The position numbers were made by a program, and so were the translations under genes. The notes beneath the pieces are model-generated. The model was not told the origin of the DNA. It did not search any database and was given only the letters and a program-made list of their open reading frames with translations. Positions 35,066 through 46,844 of a DNA stretch of 64,000 bases are shown piece by piece. Position 1 is the first letter of the stretch, and each line of letters starts with the position of its first letter. Origin of the DNA: Triangularia verruculosa (Eukaryota > Ascomycota > Sordariomycetes > Sordariales > Podosporaceae). The stretch covers positions 186,001 through 250,000 of the forward strand of contig MU863889.1 in assembly GCA_033296885.1 (NCBI GenBank), written 5' to 3'.

Positions 35066-35772
35066 GCTCACGCGGTCCCCAAGGTTGGCGGGATTGAGTT
35101 GTTTCGAGGGGCTGCTTCCAGATGGTTGAGGTCCTGGTATTACAAGTCAAGGGTTGAGAGCTTGGAGGTCAACCCCGCACCTGGGACGCCCCCAAGGCAG
35201 CCCTGCTCAAGTTGCCGGAGCTTCTCCATGGAGTCAGATCGTGGTACTTTCATGTTAAATCCTCCTGCCTTGGGCGAATCTCCAGCGAGGAAGGGGACAA
35301 GCCAGTGGAGGGGAACGCACCCCGCCCCAAGGACCTGAGCTTTGAGCTAGGAGATTAGATAAGATAAGATACACGGGCAACAGCAACGTCATGGCACTGT
35401 TGATGGCAGGAGGCAGCTTCAAGATAAGGTACCTAGGTATGAGCGCCTTCCGCACTTCCGATCTTCTCAAGGGCGCTGCCTAAACTTTGCAGGAGGAGCC
35501 TGGATTAATGGACTGCTGTCCCTCTTCCCATCTCTCGTCAACATTCACAAGCCTTCCGGAAATGGACGCCACTTTTAGACATGCTTTGTCAACCCCTAAC
35601 AGCCCCCCTGGAAAGCCATTGGAGAAGAAAGCCCTACCATGGCGACGGGCTCACAAAGAGTATTCTTTGTGACTCCGTCAACCAACCGCCCAAAATGTGC
35701 CTTCGAGGCTGATGAGCCTGAAGCAGGATCCCCGTCACAGTACGAGACAAGACACTTCAATATTTGCCCAAG
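35066..35772. other. Intergenic, upstream of the kinase gene
   Basis: It contains AAGGTACCTAGGTATG at about 35427-35442. No gene was seen. Confidence 0.4.
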
Positions 35773-37875
35773 ATGGCCAAGATCTTGAGGACGGAGGACA
35801 TGCCGAACTTGATGCCCTTCCGCGAGCTTCAACGGCAACGCCAGGATTACTTTGCTCACTTTCGGAGAGGAGAAACATGGTTCGTCGATCGCCGCCATGA
35901 ATGGATCAACCTACCCATTCCACGACCGGGCGCATGGCGCGGCTACGACGTCAACTACCGGAACCCGAACTGGACGCGAAATATCCACAAACTTGAAAAT
36001 GTCTGGGCCCACCAAGGCCCTCTTCAAACCAGAGACGATGCCCTCCAAGCCAACAAGAGATTGGCCGGTGCCATGCATGTCGCTGGATTCAGGCACGTCA
36101 AGATTCTGGGTTGGGGAGGCCTCGGCGTTGCCTCTCTGTACGAGGCCATTGGGAGGGGCAGGAACAGGCTCAAGGTGGTCTGCAAGATTGACATCTTTCC
36201 CCAACATCCATGCATTCCCCACGAGGTCAAGGCCCATTTGATGACAGCCGGCGCCAAGCATGTCATGCAGCAGGTTGTCCTTTCAGCCGAAGGAGGCGTA
36301 TCCCCTGAAATCCTCGCCAAACTGGGAGAGATGGCAAAGCAAACGGCAGTAGGGGTGGATATGACTGAACATAGGTCTCTCAACGCGGCGAACCAAAAGC
36401 GTAAGCGTGATGACGATGATGACTTCGAGATGGTCGAAGCAGAGCCAATCGGCGAGTTCGAAGAGCTGGACGCGAACGTGATTAGGGAGGGCATGAAACT
36501 AGACGCAAGAAAGTATCTGGACGAACACCAACAGGTGCTTTTTATTCAGTTCATGAACAGGGGAAGACTTGATGACCACATCTGCAGAGCCGCCGCTCAC
36601 AAGAAGCCATTCCCAAGTCTTGTTCTGTGGCAAGTGTTTGACTGCTGTAAGTTTCTCTACCGCCCGCCTCGTAGCATAGATGGATCCAATAGGCTAATAT
36701 AGCATTCAGTGTTTCGCGGTGTGATAGGGATGGCCTACCCGGAGGCCTTCATGCCGTGGAATGTAGACCCGAGTAAGGTACAGGTACCTGAAGTCACAGA
36801 AACCTCCAGGGGCCTCAAACCACTCGATCCTTACGATGAACGAGACACAATGGTCCACTTCGACATTGACCCCTTGAATATCTTGGTTGATGCATTCGAC
36901 GAGAATGAACACAACCTTGCCCCCTTGGTCAAGGTAAGTTCCCATTTGCCAGTAATTTGCTGCCTGCTCAGGCGCGCTGATCTGTCGTAGATCGCAGATC
37001 TAGGCTTGGTCAAAAGCTTCAATTCCCGCACTGGTGCTTTCGAGTATTGGAGCTCAAGAACCACAGGCAAAACTTCTGTATACACACCAGTAAGTCTCTT
37101 CCCTCGGGGTTTCGGGCTGGCTCCCTACTTACCATCGGCAGGAACAATTCTCGGAAGAATGGGATTACATCAACGGAAACCCAAGAACAATAAATTCAGA
37201 AACCGCGGGAAATTACAACTGGTGGACCAATCTTTATCAGATCGCACTTGTGAGCTTCCCATAACCTTGCAGATCGTCGTTGTACTCACTGACAGCGTGG
37301 TATTGCAGATAATGTGGCAAATGGTTGCCCTTTGTCACCCAGAAAGCCCACCCGTCGTAGAATTATGCATAATCAAACTCCTCGACGGCACCGAAGCCAC
37401 GGAATATGGCTTTGGCGGTTACATTCTCAACGACAAGAAATTCAGCCACATCGACCGTGATCTCCGTGAGCTGATAAGCCAGTGCATGCTTCACCGTCCC
37501 TCCAGGCGTCCCACAATGGAGCAACTAGAGTCCGTCCTCGAATCGAAGACCAAGCGCCAGGGCGTGGACGCGACCAATGCCGAAGAGGTGGAAGCGCAGA
37601 GATACTGTGAATGGTTATTCAAGGGACCTGCGGCGCCCAAACCGCCACAGCCGCGGGACTACAAGCTGCCAGAAGGGTTGAGAGGTTGGACGATGAGAAT
37701 GGAGGAAGAGCCAAGGAAGGCGTGGATCGAGACACCAGAAGAGGCAGCGAGGAGAAGAGAACTCCATAGGCCTGCGAAGAAAAGGAGGATCAACGTGGGG
37801 AGGGTGCTGTCCAACAAATTCGCGGTTGTGAGGAACGTGAGTAATATGTGGGGGAATTACTTCAAGAAATCATGA
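35773..37875 (+). CDS. Divergent protein kinase-like protein
   Basis: Exons 35773-36646, 36710-36933, 36991-37089, 37142-37249 and 37309-37875 give 623 residues; introns are 52-63 bp. The N-lobe carries a glycine-rich ILGWGGLGVASLYEA segment (about residue 115) and VVCKIDIF as the VAIK-like lysine. A charged insertion with a KRKRDDDDD run lies between the lobes. The catalytic loop reads HFDIDPLNILVD (about 339) and the metal-binding loop IADLG (about 367), so the HRD arginine is replaced by Phe while Asp and Asn remain. A later WQMV and RPTMEQLES block fits helices F-I. Such divergent kinases are common in filamentous ascomycetes and most have no assigned substrate. For the last intron I chose the second of two possible acceptors because it restores YQIALIMWQM. 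Confidence 0.8.
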
Positions 37876-38732
37876 GTTGGGCAAAAGGGGTGCGTGCTGG
37901 CGGATACCTGCGTCAACGGCACCAGCAAACGCCCACGCTCACCGACTTCGATATGGGATGAACTCGACTCGGGTGCTTGGAGCTTGCCGACTCTTGTCAT
38001 GTTCGGGACCGAGGTGGACACCGAGGTCTTATAAGCAGGAACTGCATCGCCGGTATCTTTTGCTGCGTCGTTTCTTCCCGACTTCCGACTCGCGAAGGTC
38101 TGGGCCCGGATGCAGTCAGCATCTTACCGTAGCGCTGGGTGTCTGCACGGAATGCTGACAGCGTCCCCTCTCCGCCAGGGAGCAAACCGATCAGCATTCC
38201 CCTCCACCGCTTTCGGACTCGTCCAACTGCCATCTCAACCACTCGGCTGTTCGCGGTTCGGGGGCCTGGTCAGAACTAAGTGCGACCGGTGTCCAGATCT
38301 TGGTTTCTCCAGCTTCTAGTCAGACGTTTAGTTTGCAGTCCGGACTAAGGGTCGGGGCAATCCCGTTGCATAGTCCGTTGTACAAAGCGCGCGGGCGGAG
38401 TGGGGCGGCGAAGGCCCGAAGCTGCAGGTCCGGACTACCGTGAAGGAAGGGATTTGCAGTACTTTCTTTTCCGCCATTGACTTTTGGCTGTTGCTAACTC
38501 CGGCGTTTGCTTGGAGTAGTAGCGTGGTTAGTCAAGGGAGTGGTGTCTGGCTGTACACTATGCTTTTCAATAAAGGCATCGCCCGGCTTGATCGGTGGGC
38601 TTTTTGGTTTTGGTTATCTCGTCGTTGTTCCCCTTTCTCCTTGACCCACACTCATCTTCTTTCTATCTTTTTTACTAAGCCAGTCTTGTGATTGACACCG
38701 AGATACCTCATCCATCCTTAACTCCGCCCACC
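37876..38732. promoter_or_regulatory. Promoter region of the SDR gene with paired palindromic boxes
   Basis: GTCCGGACTA occurs twice in the same orientation, at 38338-38347 and 38428-38437, exactly 90 bp apart and about 300-400 bp before the SDR start. GTCCGGAC is a perfect palindrome with everted CGG-type half-sites as used by Zn2Cys6 factors. No gene was seen. Confidence 0.5.
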
Positions 38733-39539
38733 ATGGTCCTCGCCGTCCCCACCGCCAGCCTCGAAGGCAAAGTCGCCCTCATCACCGGTGCTGGCCGTGG
38801 CATCGGCCGCGGTGTTGCCCTCGAACTCGGCAAGCGCGGTGCTTCTGTCGTTGTCAACTATGTTTCGTCTGCTGGTCCGGCCGGGGAGGTCGTCAAGCAA
38901 ATCGAGGGGTACAAGAACGGTGCCCGCGCCATTGCCATTCAAGCCGATGTCTCCAAGGTCAGCGAGATCAACCGTCTGTTCACCGAGGCGAAGAAGCACT
39001 TTGGCAAGATCGACATTGTCATGTCCAACTCTGGCACCGAGTCTTGGGACAAGACCGAGGAGATCACCGAAGAGAAATACGACCACGTCTTCAACCTCAA
39101 TGCCCGCGCACAGTTTTTCGTTGGTCAGGCTGCGTACAAGCACCTTGAGCGCAACGGGAGACTGATCCTCATGACTTCCATCGCGGCGGGTCTGTTGGGC
39201 GTCAAGGACCACGTGCTGTACAACGCGTCAAAGATGGCGGTTATTGGTATGGTCAAGGCTTTCGCGACGGACTTTGGTGTGAAGGGGATTACAGTCAATG
39301 GTGTTGCGCCGGGTGGCATCAAGAGTGATATGTTTACTGAGAACGCGTGGCATTATATCCCGGGCGGTGACCCGAGCTGGCCCAAGGAGAAGATTGAGAA
39401 GTTGATGGCAGATCACTGCCCGCTGGGCAGGTGCGCGGTGCCGGAGGATGTGGCGAGAGTGGTCGCTTTCTTGAGCAGTGAGGATGGCGGGTGGGTGAAT
39501 GGGCAGATTTTGACGATTAGCGGGGGGAGTTCGCAGTAG
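38733..39539 (+). CDS. Short-chain dehydrogenase, hydroxynaphthalene reductase-like
   Basis: 268 residues, no intron; the start is in a strong CCACCATGG context. The NAD(P)-binding TGAGRGIG lies at 18-25, with NxN near 121-123, catalytic Ser149, Tyr163 and Lys167 (YNASK), and a VAPGGIKSDMF substrate-side block. Recalled comparison places it with fungal tri/tetrahydroxynaphthalene and versicolorin reductases (SNSG near 98-101, QAAYKHLE, NDGGWV-like end), which are NADPH-dependent and act in DHN-melanin or polyketide pathways. The C-terminus ISGGSSQ differs from the GGACM-like end of melanin enzymes. No polyketide synthase or scytalone dehydratase gene lies in this window. It could be a stand-alone carbonyl reductase. 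Confidence 0.82.
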   Translation: MVLAVPTASLEGKVALITGAGRGIGRGVALELGKRGASVVVNYVSSAGPAGEVVKQIEGYKNGARAIAIQADVSKVSEINRLFTEAKKHFGKIDIVMSNSGTESWDKTEEITEEKYDHVFNLNARAQFFVGQAAYKHLERNGRLILMTSIAAGLLGVKDHVLYNASKMAVIGMVKAFATDFGVKGITVNGVAPGGIKSDMFTENAWHYIPGGDPSWPKEKIEKLMADHCPLGRCAVPEDVARVVAFLSSEDGGWVNGQILTISGGSSQ

Positions 39540-40235
39540 ATGAGGGATCAGGGGACATGTGGTGGTGAGAGAGAAGGGGGAATGATGTGACGAGCTTTTA
39601 GTAGAGATGAATATGAGATCTTTTGTTGCCTATATCGGTCTTTGATATGTGTTGCGTCATCATCTAAGCTGTGTATTGCTGGCTTGATAAGAGAAAAGAC
39701 TGCTAGCATCGTGACTGCCCTGAGGCCATGGTACCTGAATATTGATGTCAAAATCAGTCATTAGGTACCTATGTGACGAATCACCCAGGTCCACCAAGAT
39801 AAGGGTCTTTCTTCCATTGATCATCGACACTTGCTCGCTGGTCACCGTTTCACAGGGCTTTGTGAGCTCCTGCCTTCTGATCCTTTCCAAGCTTCTGAAG
39901 ACCCTCTAGGAGCAATGGCAGCCTAGGTGAAGAGATTGCAAGCTTTGATAAGAATATCGCTCCTGACTGCACTCTTTCCTTCGATTCACTTCGATCAGAG
40001 CACCGGCAACCTGGAAGTGAGCCCTGGCACCTGCCGAACCTGGTCACGCTCCCAGAGAGGCCTATAAATCCATTCTCTCTCACCCTTCTCGTCCACCGAT
40101 TCTTTCACCCAACAACAAACCACATCCTTTCTCCTCTACCTTGCCTCCGGCAATTTTCAGTCACCTCATTGAGCCTAGCCTCTTCTACAACCATTCCCAT
40201 ATTCCCATCATCAACAGCACTAGCTCTTCATCATC
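39540..40235. promoter_or_regulatory. Intergenic with a TATA box for the next gene
   Basis: CCTATAAATCC at 40061-40071 lies about 170 bp before the ATG at 40236, followed by pyrimidine-rich sequence. TAGGTACCTA occurs at 39762-39771. Confidence 0.6.
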
Positions 40236-41386
40236 ATGCCTCTGAGCAAGCCCATCCCGATGGACGAGTACCTCAACAGCAATAACGAGAACATGTACGG
40301 CGAGGACGTTCCCCGCCCCATTGCCCAGGCCAGCGCCTCCTACACCATGCCTCTTCGCACCTTGTTTGACGCTCGCGATGACGACGCCCTCATGAACGAC
40401 GAGGAGCGTCGGTTCTTCAACCGCCGCTATCAGACCTTTGTCGACAACGCGACCAACTACATTGTAAGATCCTTCTTCAGATTTCCCTCTCCCCACGCGC
40501 ATCTTGCTAACCATCACAACCAGGCCACCGAATGCCAAACCCAAGCCGACATCAACGGTTTCTTCATCCGCCGCCTCGCCCATCAAGACGCCGTCATCGA
40601 CCGTCTAGAGCGCAGTTTCCACAAGACCCTTGCCGCCGCCGTCGAGAACGAGATTGATTTGTTTCTGGGCAACAAGCCGACTTCGGAGCGCATCCGCGGC
40701 ATCAACCGCCGGATGAACGAGATGCAGCTCGAGCTCAAGACCTTCAAGGCCGAAGTCAAGTCGCACCCCGAGTTTAGCGGCCATCCCGATGACATCAGGG
40801 CCAAGAAGGCTGCCATGGCTGCTGCGGCTGGGGTGCCTAATCAGTCTAAGAAGCGGAAGAAGGTTGCGGGGGGCGTTGCTGTGCCTGTTGGTGAGGGAGC
40901 TGGGCAGGGGGTTGATGGGCTTGATTTGCTTCATGAGCAGGTATGTTCTCCCATATAGAGCTAACGGTTTTAGTGGCCGAGAGAGCTAACGTGATCTGAT
41001 ACACACAGATGCTCGCGATGGCCTCGCGCCTGCGTCAACTTCGCGATCCCGAGTCTACTTCCACTCCCGCCAACTCGCTTGTTCTCAAGAATGTGAGCGA
41101 CATTACTAGCTCCGGGGAGGAGGGCGCCAAGATGCATGTCGACGGAGGCGCCGGCGAGGTTGGCAGCACTGACTCCGACATGGCTGATGACGAGGCCAGC
41201 TCCCAGATCGCGCCCTCCTCGCCTGCTGGTATCACAGGTTTGACTCGGCAGTTTTCTGGCACTGGGCTCTCGGAGGAGGAGGAGGAGAAGCATGCTGCGA
41301 GGACTCATGCGCTGTTTGCTACTTTGCCTGTTCGTGCTGTTTCCCGCAACGGTGGTCATGGGGGAGATGGTGGGGTTAACTTTTGA
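40236..41386 (+). CDS. Coiled-coil nuclear-type protein, unknown
   Basis: Exons 40236-40463, 40524-40940 and 41009-41386 give 340 residues. Intron 1 (60 bp) is a multiple of three and stop-free, so it could be missed, but it has a GTAAGA donor and a CTAAC branch site. The residue 77-185 region is helical and heptad-like (RLAHQDAVIDRLERSFHK; RRMNEMQLELKTFKAEVK). A basic SKKRKK stretch near 200 could be a nuclear signal. The C-terminal third is Ser/Thr/Glu-rich and probably disordered. A TATA box lies about 170 bp upstream. I do not recognise the family. Confidence 0.7.
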
Positions 41387-42028
41387 GTGCGATTTGGGAT
41401 TTAGGTTGCCCGTGGGGAGCCCAAGTTCTTGCCTTTGCTTTAGGTCTTGCTTTTTCACGGTTTATGAGATATGACGCATGGGGGTGGCGTTTAGGGAGGG
41501 AAAAGATATCCAGGGATCATCTGAAAAAGCACTTATTAGGGGGACGTGGAGTTGGGAGTTTGTGGTGCTTTTGAGTTTGAGGATCCTTTCGGGATCTTTG
41601 ATGAGGGAGGGATGGATAATGAGCTATGCTTAGTGCTCTTAGGGATCAATAAAAAGCGGTGCTTTATCTTGGTGGGTGTGCTGTAACGTGCTGCTATGTG
41701 TGACTTGAAACACCTGGCCTATTATCTACGGCATGCTGGCATTGGAAGCGTGAATCCATGAATATTGGTTGCAGCCCCTTTTTAGATGTTATTCTCACCA
41801 GTGGTTGGTTGGTCCGGCGACAGATGTGGACTCGCAAAGATAGGGGTAAGATTGCGATAAGATAAGGACTCAAGAGGGTGCGGCATGGATGACAGAGGCG
41901 TAATCACTCCAAAGATGGAAGCAAGGTTCATTAATCATGACTGGTGTTCAATCGCACAGAAACAAGAAACCATATTGACTCCACCATCCTCCTACCATTC
42001 CCCACAACTCGCAAAGAGAGCCCAAACA
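41387..42028. other. Convergent 3' intergenic region
   Basis: It lies between the coiled-coil gene and the P450. No gene was seen. Confidence 0.45.
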
Positions 42029-43903
42029 TCACCGCACAACCACCCTCAAACCCCTAGCCTCCTTCTTCGCTATCCCTGAAATCCCCGAAACCGTAGTCGC
42101 AACATCCGACTCCTCCGTCTCGTACAACCTCAGCTCGGGTTGGTCCCCTGGTCCAAACATCGCAGCTAGGAGATGTCTCATAAAGACGTAAACCAGGTGA
42201 ATACCCAAACAGGTCCTCGATCCCTTCCCCATGCTAGCAAAGTTTCTGTCCATCTCTGCTTTGTGATTCCCAGGTAACCACCTCTCTGGTCGGAAAGTGA
42301 GAGGATCTGGGCCCCAAACCTCGGGATCAGTGTTGAGAAGCCATGCGGACATGCCAACAGGCGTGCCGGGGGGTATTACCCAGCCTTTGTAGACGATGGG
42401 AGCGTCGAGATTACGTCGGGCGGTGCTGCGGAGGGGGCCGAAGACGAGGCTACGTTTTGGAGTATTAGCATTCTGGTTCCTACTAGTTGTACGAGGGTGT
42501 AAGGGCGATGAATATTACCGGACTCCCTCCTTGACGCAAGCCTTCAGGTACTCTGCCTGATTCAACTTCACCCATATCGGAGTGTCTCCCGTCAGACCCC
42601 TTCTCCTGGAGCCCATGTCGGGCCCAAGAAGAGTGTCAAGCTCCTGGCAGAGCTTTTTCTTCATGGCCGGGTTGGCTAGAATATGGTAGGTCGTTACGAC
42701 CATTGCCCGGGGAATGTTGAATACAGTGGCAGTGAAGACGGTGAGAAGCTCGGCACAGACTCGCTCGGTGGTCTTCTCCTGTTCTGGTAGGTTGCTGTGT
42801 AGGAGGTGGGCGATTAGTTTTGTGTCCGGGCTCAACAACTCGTCTTCATCGGTCTCGTCGGGAAGTGGAGAGGGAAGCTTGGAGAATGCTGAACGGGCAG
42901 CGCGGGATGAGTCGAATTGTTGCTTGACGAGCTGGTGGGACCACTTCCATTAGTCCTGGTACTGGTGGCTGTTGGAAGAGAGAGGACTGACCTTGTACAA
43001 TCGGTTGTTTAACGCCACTCTCGGCGCAAATTGCAGGAGCAGAGATGGAGGTATTGCGTTGATCAGCGCCGTGATCCACCGGAAATGGCCCAGAAAGCAG
43101 GCGATTCAGGCGACTGTTTGGAGTGTGGTGTTACTTTAGCTTGGAGTTAGCCCATCGCCCTGAAGACAAGCCATAGGTACCTATGGAGACTTGCAACGAA
43201 CTCGGCAGCTGCAACTCCTCACTTTGCGTCAAATCGATGGTACTCATCGAACGCCAGAGCCGCCACGAGATCAGCAGACACCGCAGTAAACAAGTCGTTC
43301 ATGTTGGCCACCGATTCTGACCCGCGAAAGGTCTGAAGCTTTATTCGTATGCGCTGCGATACTTGCCAAATTGCTGGCTCCATATTGTCAATATTCTTTT
43401 GAGAAAAGAATGTGCCGAGAGGTTTACGCCGCAAGCGGTGCAGCTCATGCGACTCGGTAAGGAAATGCGACTCTTCAATGAGACGGAGCCCGGACTGGGA
43501 CCAGGAGTATTTTTCTACGCGTCGTTTCACGCCGGACGAGTATATCTGAGGTAAAAGAATCGGATCGCTCGCGTGTAGTTCCCATGGGTTGATTCTGATG
43601 ATCGGACCTGAGCAGGCGATTGAGTAAGCACTTGCAGTCAAACAAGCGAGGTAACGAGGCCGTTATACCATATTCCTTGTGTAGCTGCTCGATCTTGAAA
43701 ACATATTCGCCGTCCAGGATGATGTCGTAGTAGAACTCGTACCAGCCTGTCAATACAGCAATTCTGGGGCCAGGAAATTGGGCTAGCGGGGAAAGATAAA
43801 GGCGATACACGCACAAGGCCAGGAGACACACGAATAAAAAGCCTAACAGGGCCACTGGGAATGAGGGTGCCGCCTCCAGCAAAGGTCTTAAGTGCTCCGA
43901 CAT
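42029..43903 (-). pseudogene. Cytochrome P450, probably disrupted
   Basis: Readable exons on the minus strand are 43903-43669, 43607 to about 43220, about 43113-42992, 42931-42519 and 42449-42029. The protein has an N-terminal membrane helix (ALLGFLFVCLLALCVYRLYL), the ExxR motif in KEGVR, RPERWL and the heme loop MGKGSRTCLGIHLVY, so it is a fungal microsomal P450. The short exon that encodes FLGHFRWITALINAIPP has an in-frame TGA at 43108-43106. No acceptor lies between that codon and the conserved sequence. The frame also does not join to the preceding exon, which runs into TGA after HRFDAK. The usual I-helix A/G-G-x-T-T motif is not evident either (FTATVFNIPRAM in its place). I read it as a decayed gene; a missed microintron or an assembly error is the alternative. 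The nearest plus-strand neighbour is a terpene cyclase with its own TGA. Confidence 0.7.
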
Positions 43904-44998
43904 TTCGAGGATCAATCAAGGTGTCTCTTCGTTGTGGTTTAGATGAATGGAAGCGTAGGAACCGAAGAAGAGGAGGTTATCGCACCACGGATCATTTCAG
44001 AAGGACCATTTTTCATGATATCTCGCAGCTAGATAGGCACACGCATTTGATCCAATCATCATGGTACGAATGTCTCACTACAGGCGTCCTTGCATGAGGT
44101 ATGTCATGGGATGTAACTAGGTAATTGGTCTTCCTTCTCCAGAGCCAATGCAGGGGGAGATCAGAGGCGCAAGCACCTGAGCGTCCGGGGCTGCTCCTCC
44201 GCTGATAGGTTTCGGACAGCAGGCGCTAAGAAACCGTCATGCGGTATAATGTTGGAGGTGCCTGCCGGCCTCAGTTAAAATGTGACTACCTAAACATGCT
44301 GTGTACCTAGAACGTCTCTCCTCTTGCCCATGACGCACTGCTTTGGTGTGACATCTGGCATTGGATGGTTTGGGGGCAAGTAGGTAGGCACGCCGCGGAC
44401 AAAATAATTGGTATTGCAAGTCAGGATCACACCTTAAGAATAATAGAAAAGGCCTATTAACTATCTTCTTTAAGCTTATTACTATCTTTTAACACGGTAA
44501 AAGTATCTTTTAAAGTGTTTTTAATATCTTCCAAGGCCTATTGACTATCTTTTAAGGCCTATTAACTACCTATCTTTCAATACTGTACTCCCCCTTTGCA
44601 GTGCCAGTTTCTTTGTCCAGGACGTGGCAGGTTACCATTGCTGTTCTAATACGGGTAGCTTCCATCTGGGGGAGTCATGCACGACATCATTCGCGGGGTT
44701 ATAGCCCCCAAAGCGGAATACATATCCCTGAGGCCTCTTCGGCTCTCCTCAGCGGCCCGATATAAGGTTATTGCCATCAAACACCGAGCGCTATGGTGTC
44801 AGTTGCGCTGAGCCAGCCGAGGTCGGGTACCATCGATCCGGATCTCTGGAGCACCTCCGCGTCGGAAAAATAACGCTTTTCACAGAAGAAATCGTTGCCA
44901 AAAGCCTTCTTCGGGGGTGTCTTTAGGCGGGATGACCGTGGCATGGTGGGTGGTTCAAGAAACCAAATTTCACCAATTCCTATCTATCACATCTAGCC
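43904..44998. promoter_or_regulatory. Divergent region between P450 and terpene cyclase
   Basis: About 1.1 kb with the AT-rich repeat below in its middle. It presumably held the shared promoter of the two genes. No other gene was seen. Confidence 0.45.
44449..44575 (+). repeat. AT-rich dispersed repeat, copy 1
   Basis: Built from subunits resembling AAGGCCTATTAACTATCTTTT, seen at 44449, 44534 and 44553. The whole block matches the reverse complement of 57183-57306, including the central CTTATTACTATCTTTT. Composition differs strongly from the flanks, as in a decayed mobile element. Confidence 0.75.
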
Positions 44999-46123
44999 AT
45001 GGAGTTCCGCTACTCTTCAATCGTCGACCTCCCTGTCTCGCAAACCCTTGACCTCTCTCTCGATGTTCCTATCCGCGTGCACAAAAGCAAACACCTCGAA
45101 GACTACGGCGCAATCAAAGCTCAACACTACTGGGCCAAAAACATTGGACACCTTCCCCTGGTGGATGGCTCGCCAGTCTTCAAAGGCTCCATCGGCCCCC
45201 AAACTGGTGCGGTATCAAGCGTGATCCCTGAGTGCCTCCCAGATTGACTCGAGTACATCTCCTTCGTCAACGAATTCGAGTTCCTCTACGATGACTGGGT
45301 CGAGGCCATGGAACAGACGGAAAGCGATGCCAGAGCCGATGCCAGAGTGGAGGTCTTCAATCTGTTCGAACAATTTGCCTCCGCTCCTCCCCAGCCATCA
45401 GCCGTGTCAGACTTGGAATCCGCATCTTCACCAATCTCGGCCATCAAGAAGATCCAAACCAACCTCATCCGACAAGCCTTCGAGATCGACCGCCCCTGCG
45501 CTTCGTGGACGGTCAAGATCTGGAGCAAATGGGCAGAGCATGGCATGAACCGCCAACGCGACGCAGCCTTTGGCTTCACCAAGCTTGAGGACTACTATGA
45601 CTACCGCTACCATGAGATCGGTACGGCACTCATGATGTTCCAGATCGCGTTTGGAATGGGCCTCATGAGTCCGGAAGAGGAACACGAGCTTTTGTTTGAG
45701 CTCCATAGACCGGCGTGGATCTCCATTGCCCTGGCCAACGACATCTTCTCGTACGAAAAGGGGCGCAGGCTGGTCGAGTCCTTGGACAAGAGTGTTGGGT
45801 ATACGGAGCCAAGCAACGCCATTCCCATTGCCATGCGCCTGTTTTCAGTCGATTTGGAAACTGCGCATGCTGTTGCGCGGGCCGAGGCGAAGAAGTACGC
45901 AGTGGAGTACATAAGGAACTTTGAGGTGTACAAGAACAGAAAAGACTTGTCGGTCGATTTCAAGAAGTATCTCGAGGCGATGTTGTACGCCATCAGTGGG
46001 AACATTGGGTTAAGCTTGGATGTTCCGAAGTATAACCCGGAGAGGACGTACAATGAGCGGCAGTTGGAGTGGATGTCGAAGGGGGTCCCTGACAGGAGGC
46101 CGAGTGTTGGTATTGCTGCCTAG
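44999..46123 (+). pseudogene. Class I terpene cyclase with one in-frame TGA
   Basis: One continuous frame of 375 codons is interrupted only by TGA at 45245-45247. Sequence on both sides is conserved: it reads IPECLPD before and LEYISFVNEFEFLYDD after, a block I know to be uninterrupted in fungal di/sesterterpene cyclases (the cyclase half of fusicoccadiene-synthase-like enzymes). The aspartate-rich metal motif (DDWVE, about residue 97) and the NSE-type motif (NDIFSYEKG, about 247) are both intact. The usual C-terminal prenyltransferase half of the bifunctional enzymes is absent; the protein ends GIAA. There is no splice solution that removes the TGA while keeping both flanks. A single recent nonsense change is the simplest reading. 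Stop readthrough (TGA followed by C) or a sequencing error are alternatives. Confidence 0.8.
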
Positions 46124-46844
46124 GGGGGCAGAGAAAGGAGATTTTCTTCTTGTAAATGGCTGTCAGTTTTGCTTAGGTAGGGCTGGGATGATACTATAGA
46201 CTTCCATATACATTAGCACATGCATTCCATTCCATTTGGTATTGTTCTAAGCTCAGTTCACCTCATCAGCCTCCGGTTTTCCTTGTGACGTTCTAGCCTC
46301 CTTTCACCCACGCTCTGTCATGATATCCCCACGTGGAATGACACGCTTCAGAGAAACAAGCAGAGATTTTTCCAGGTTCCTGGGTCCTGATCAGCGCGTT
46401 AGCCGAGGGCATTCCAAGTTTGCACCAACTCGTCGTCGACCACCCCCACTAACCGGCCCTCTCGATACGACCTGGAGTGCAGAATCAGCTCTTGATATTC
46501 GTCTGTCATGCATCCACGACCGCAAGCCTGAGTGTTTATGCCTTGGTGATTGGCCGCCTGTCCTGTGAAAAAAGTGGTGAAAGGGTCTTGGCGTGGCCAT
46601 CAAGGTGCTCCAGAATGCATCGCCAACTCTGTGGGACATCAAGGTTCTCAGGAACCAACACAGCAAGGTTCTCAGCGCCATCCATTCGCTGGCGTCCACA
46701 AAGAGAAGAAAATGCAACAAGATCCAATGCAGCGGCTCGGGTATTAATACCTCCCTCGTGCGTCCCATCCCGAGATCACATTGCCGCCATCCTGCATTGC
46801 CAAAGAGCTTCATCTCTCCCTTCCACGCATCCAGCCAACCCAAC
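46124..46844. other. Intergenic
   Basis: Cyclase 3' flank and promoter of the next gene. Overlapping open frames on both strands have no domain. Nothing else was seen. Confidence 0.45.
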
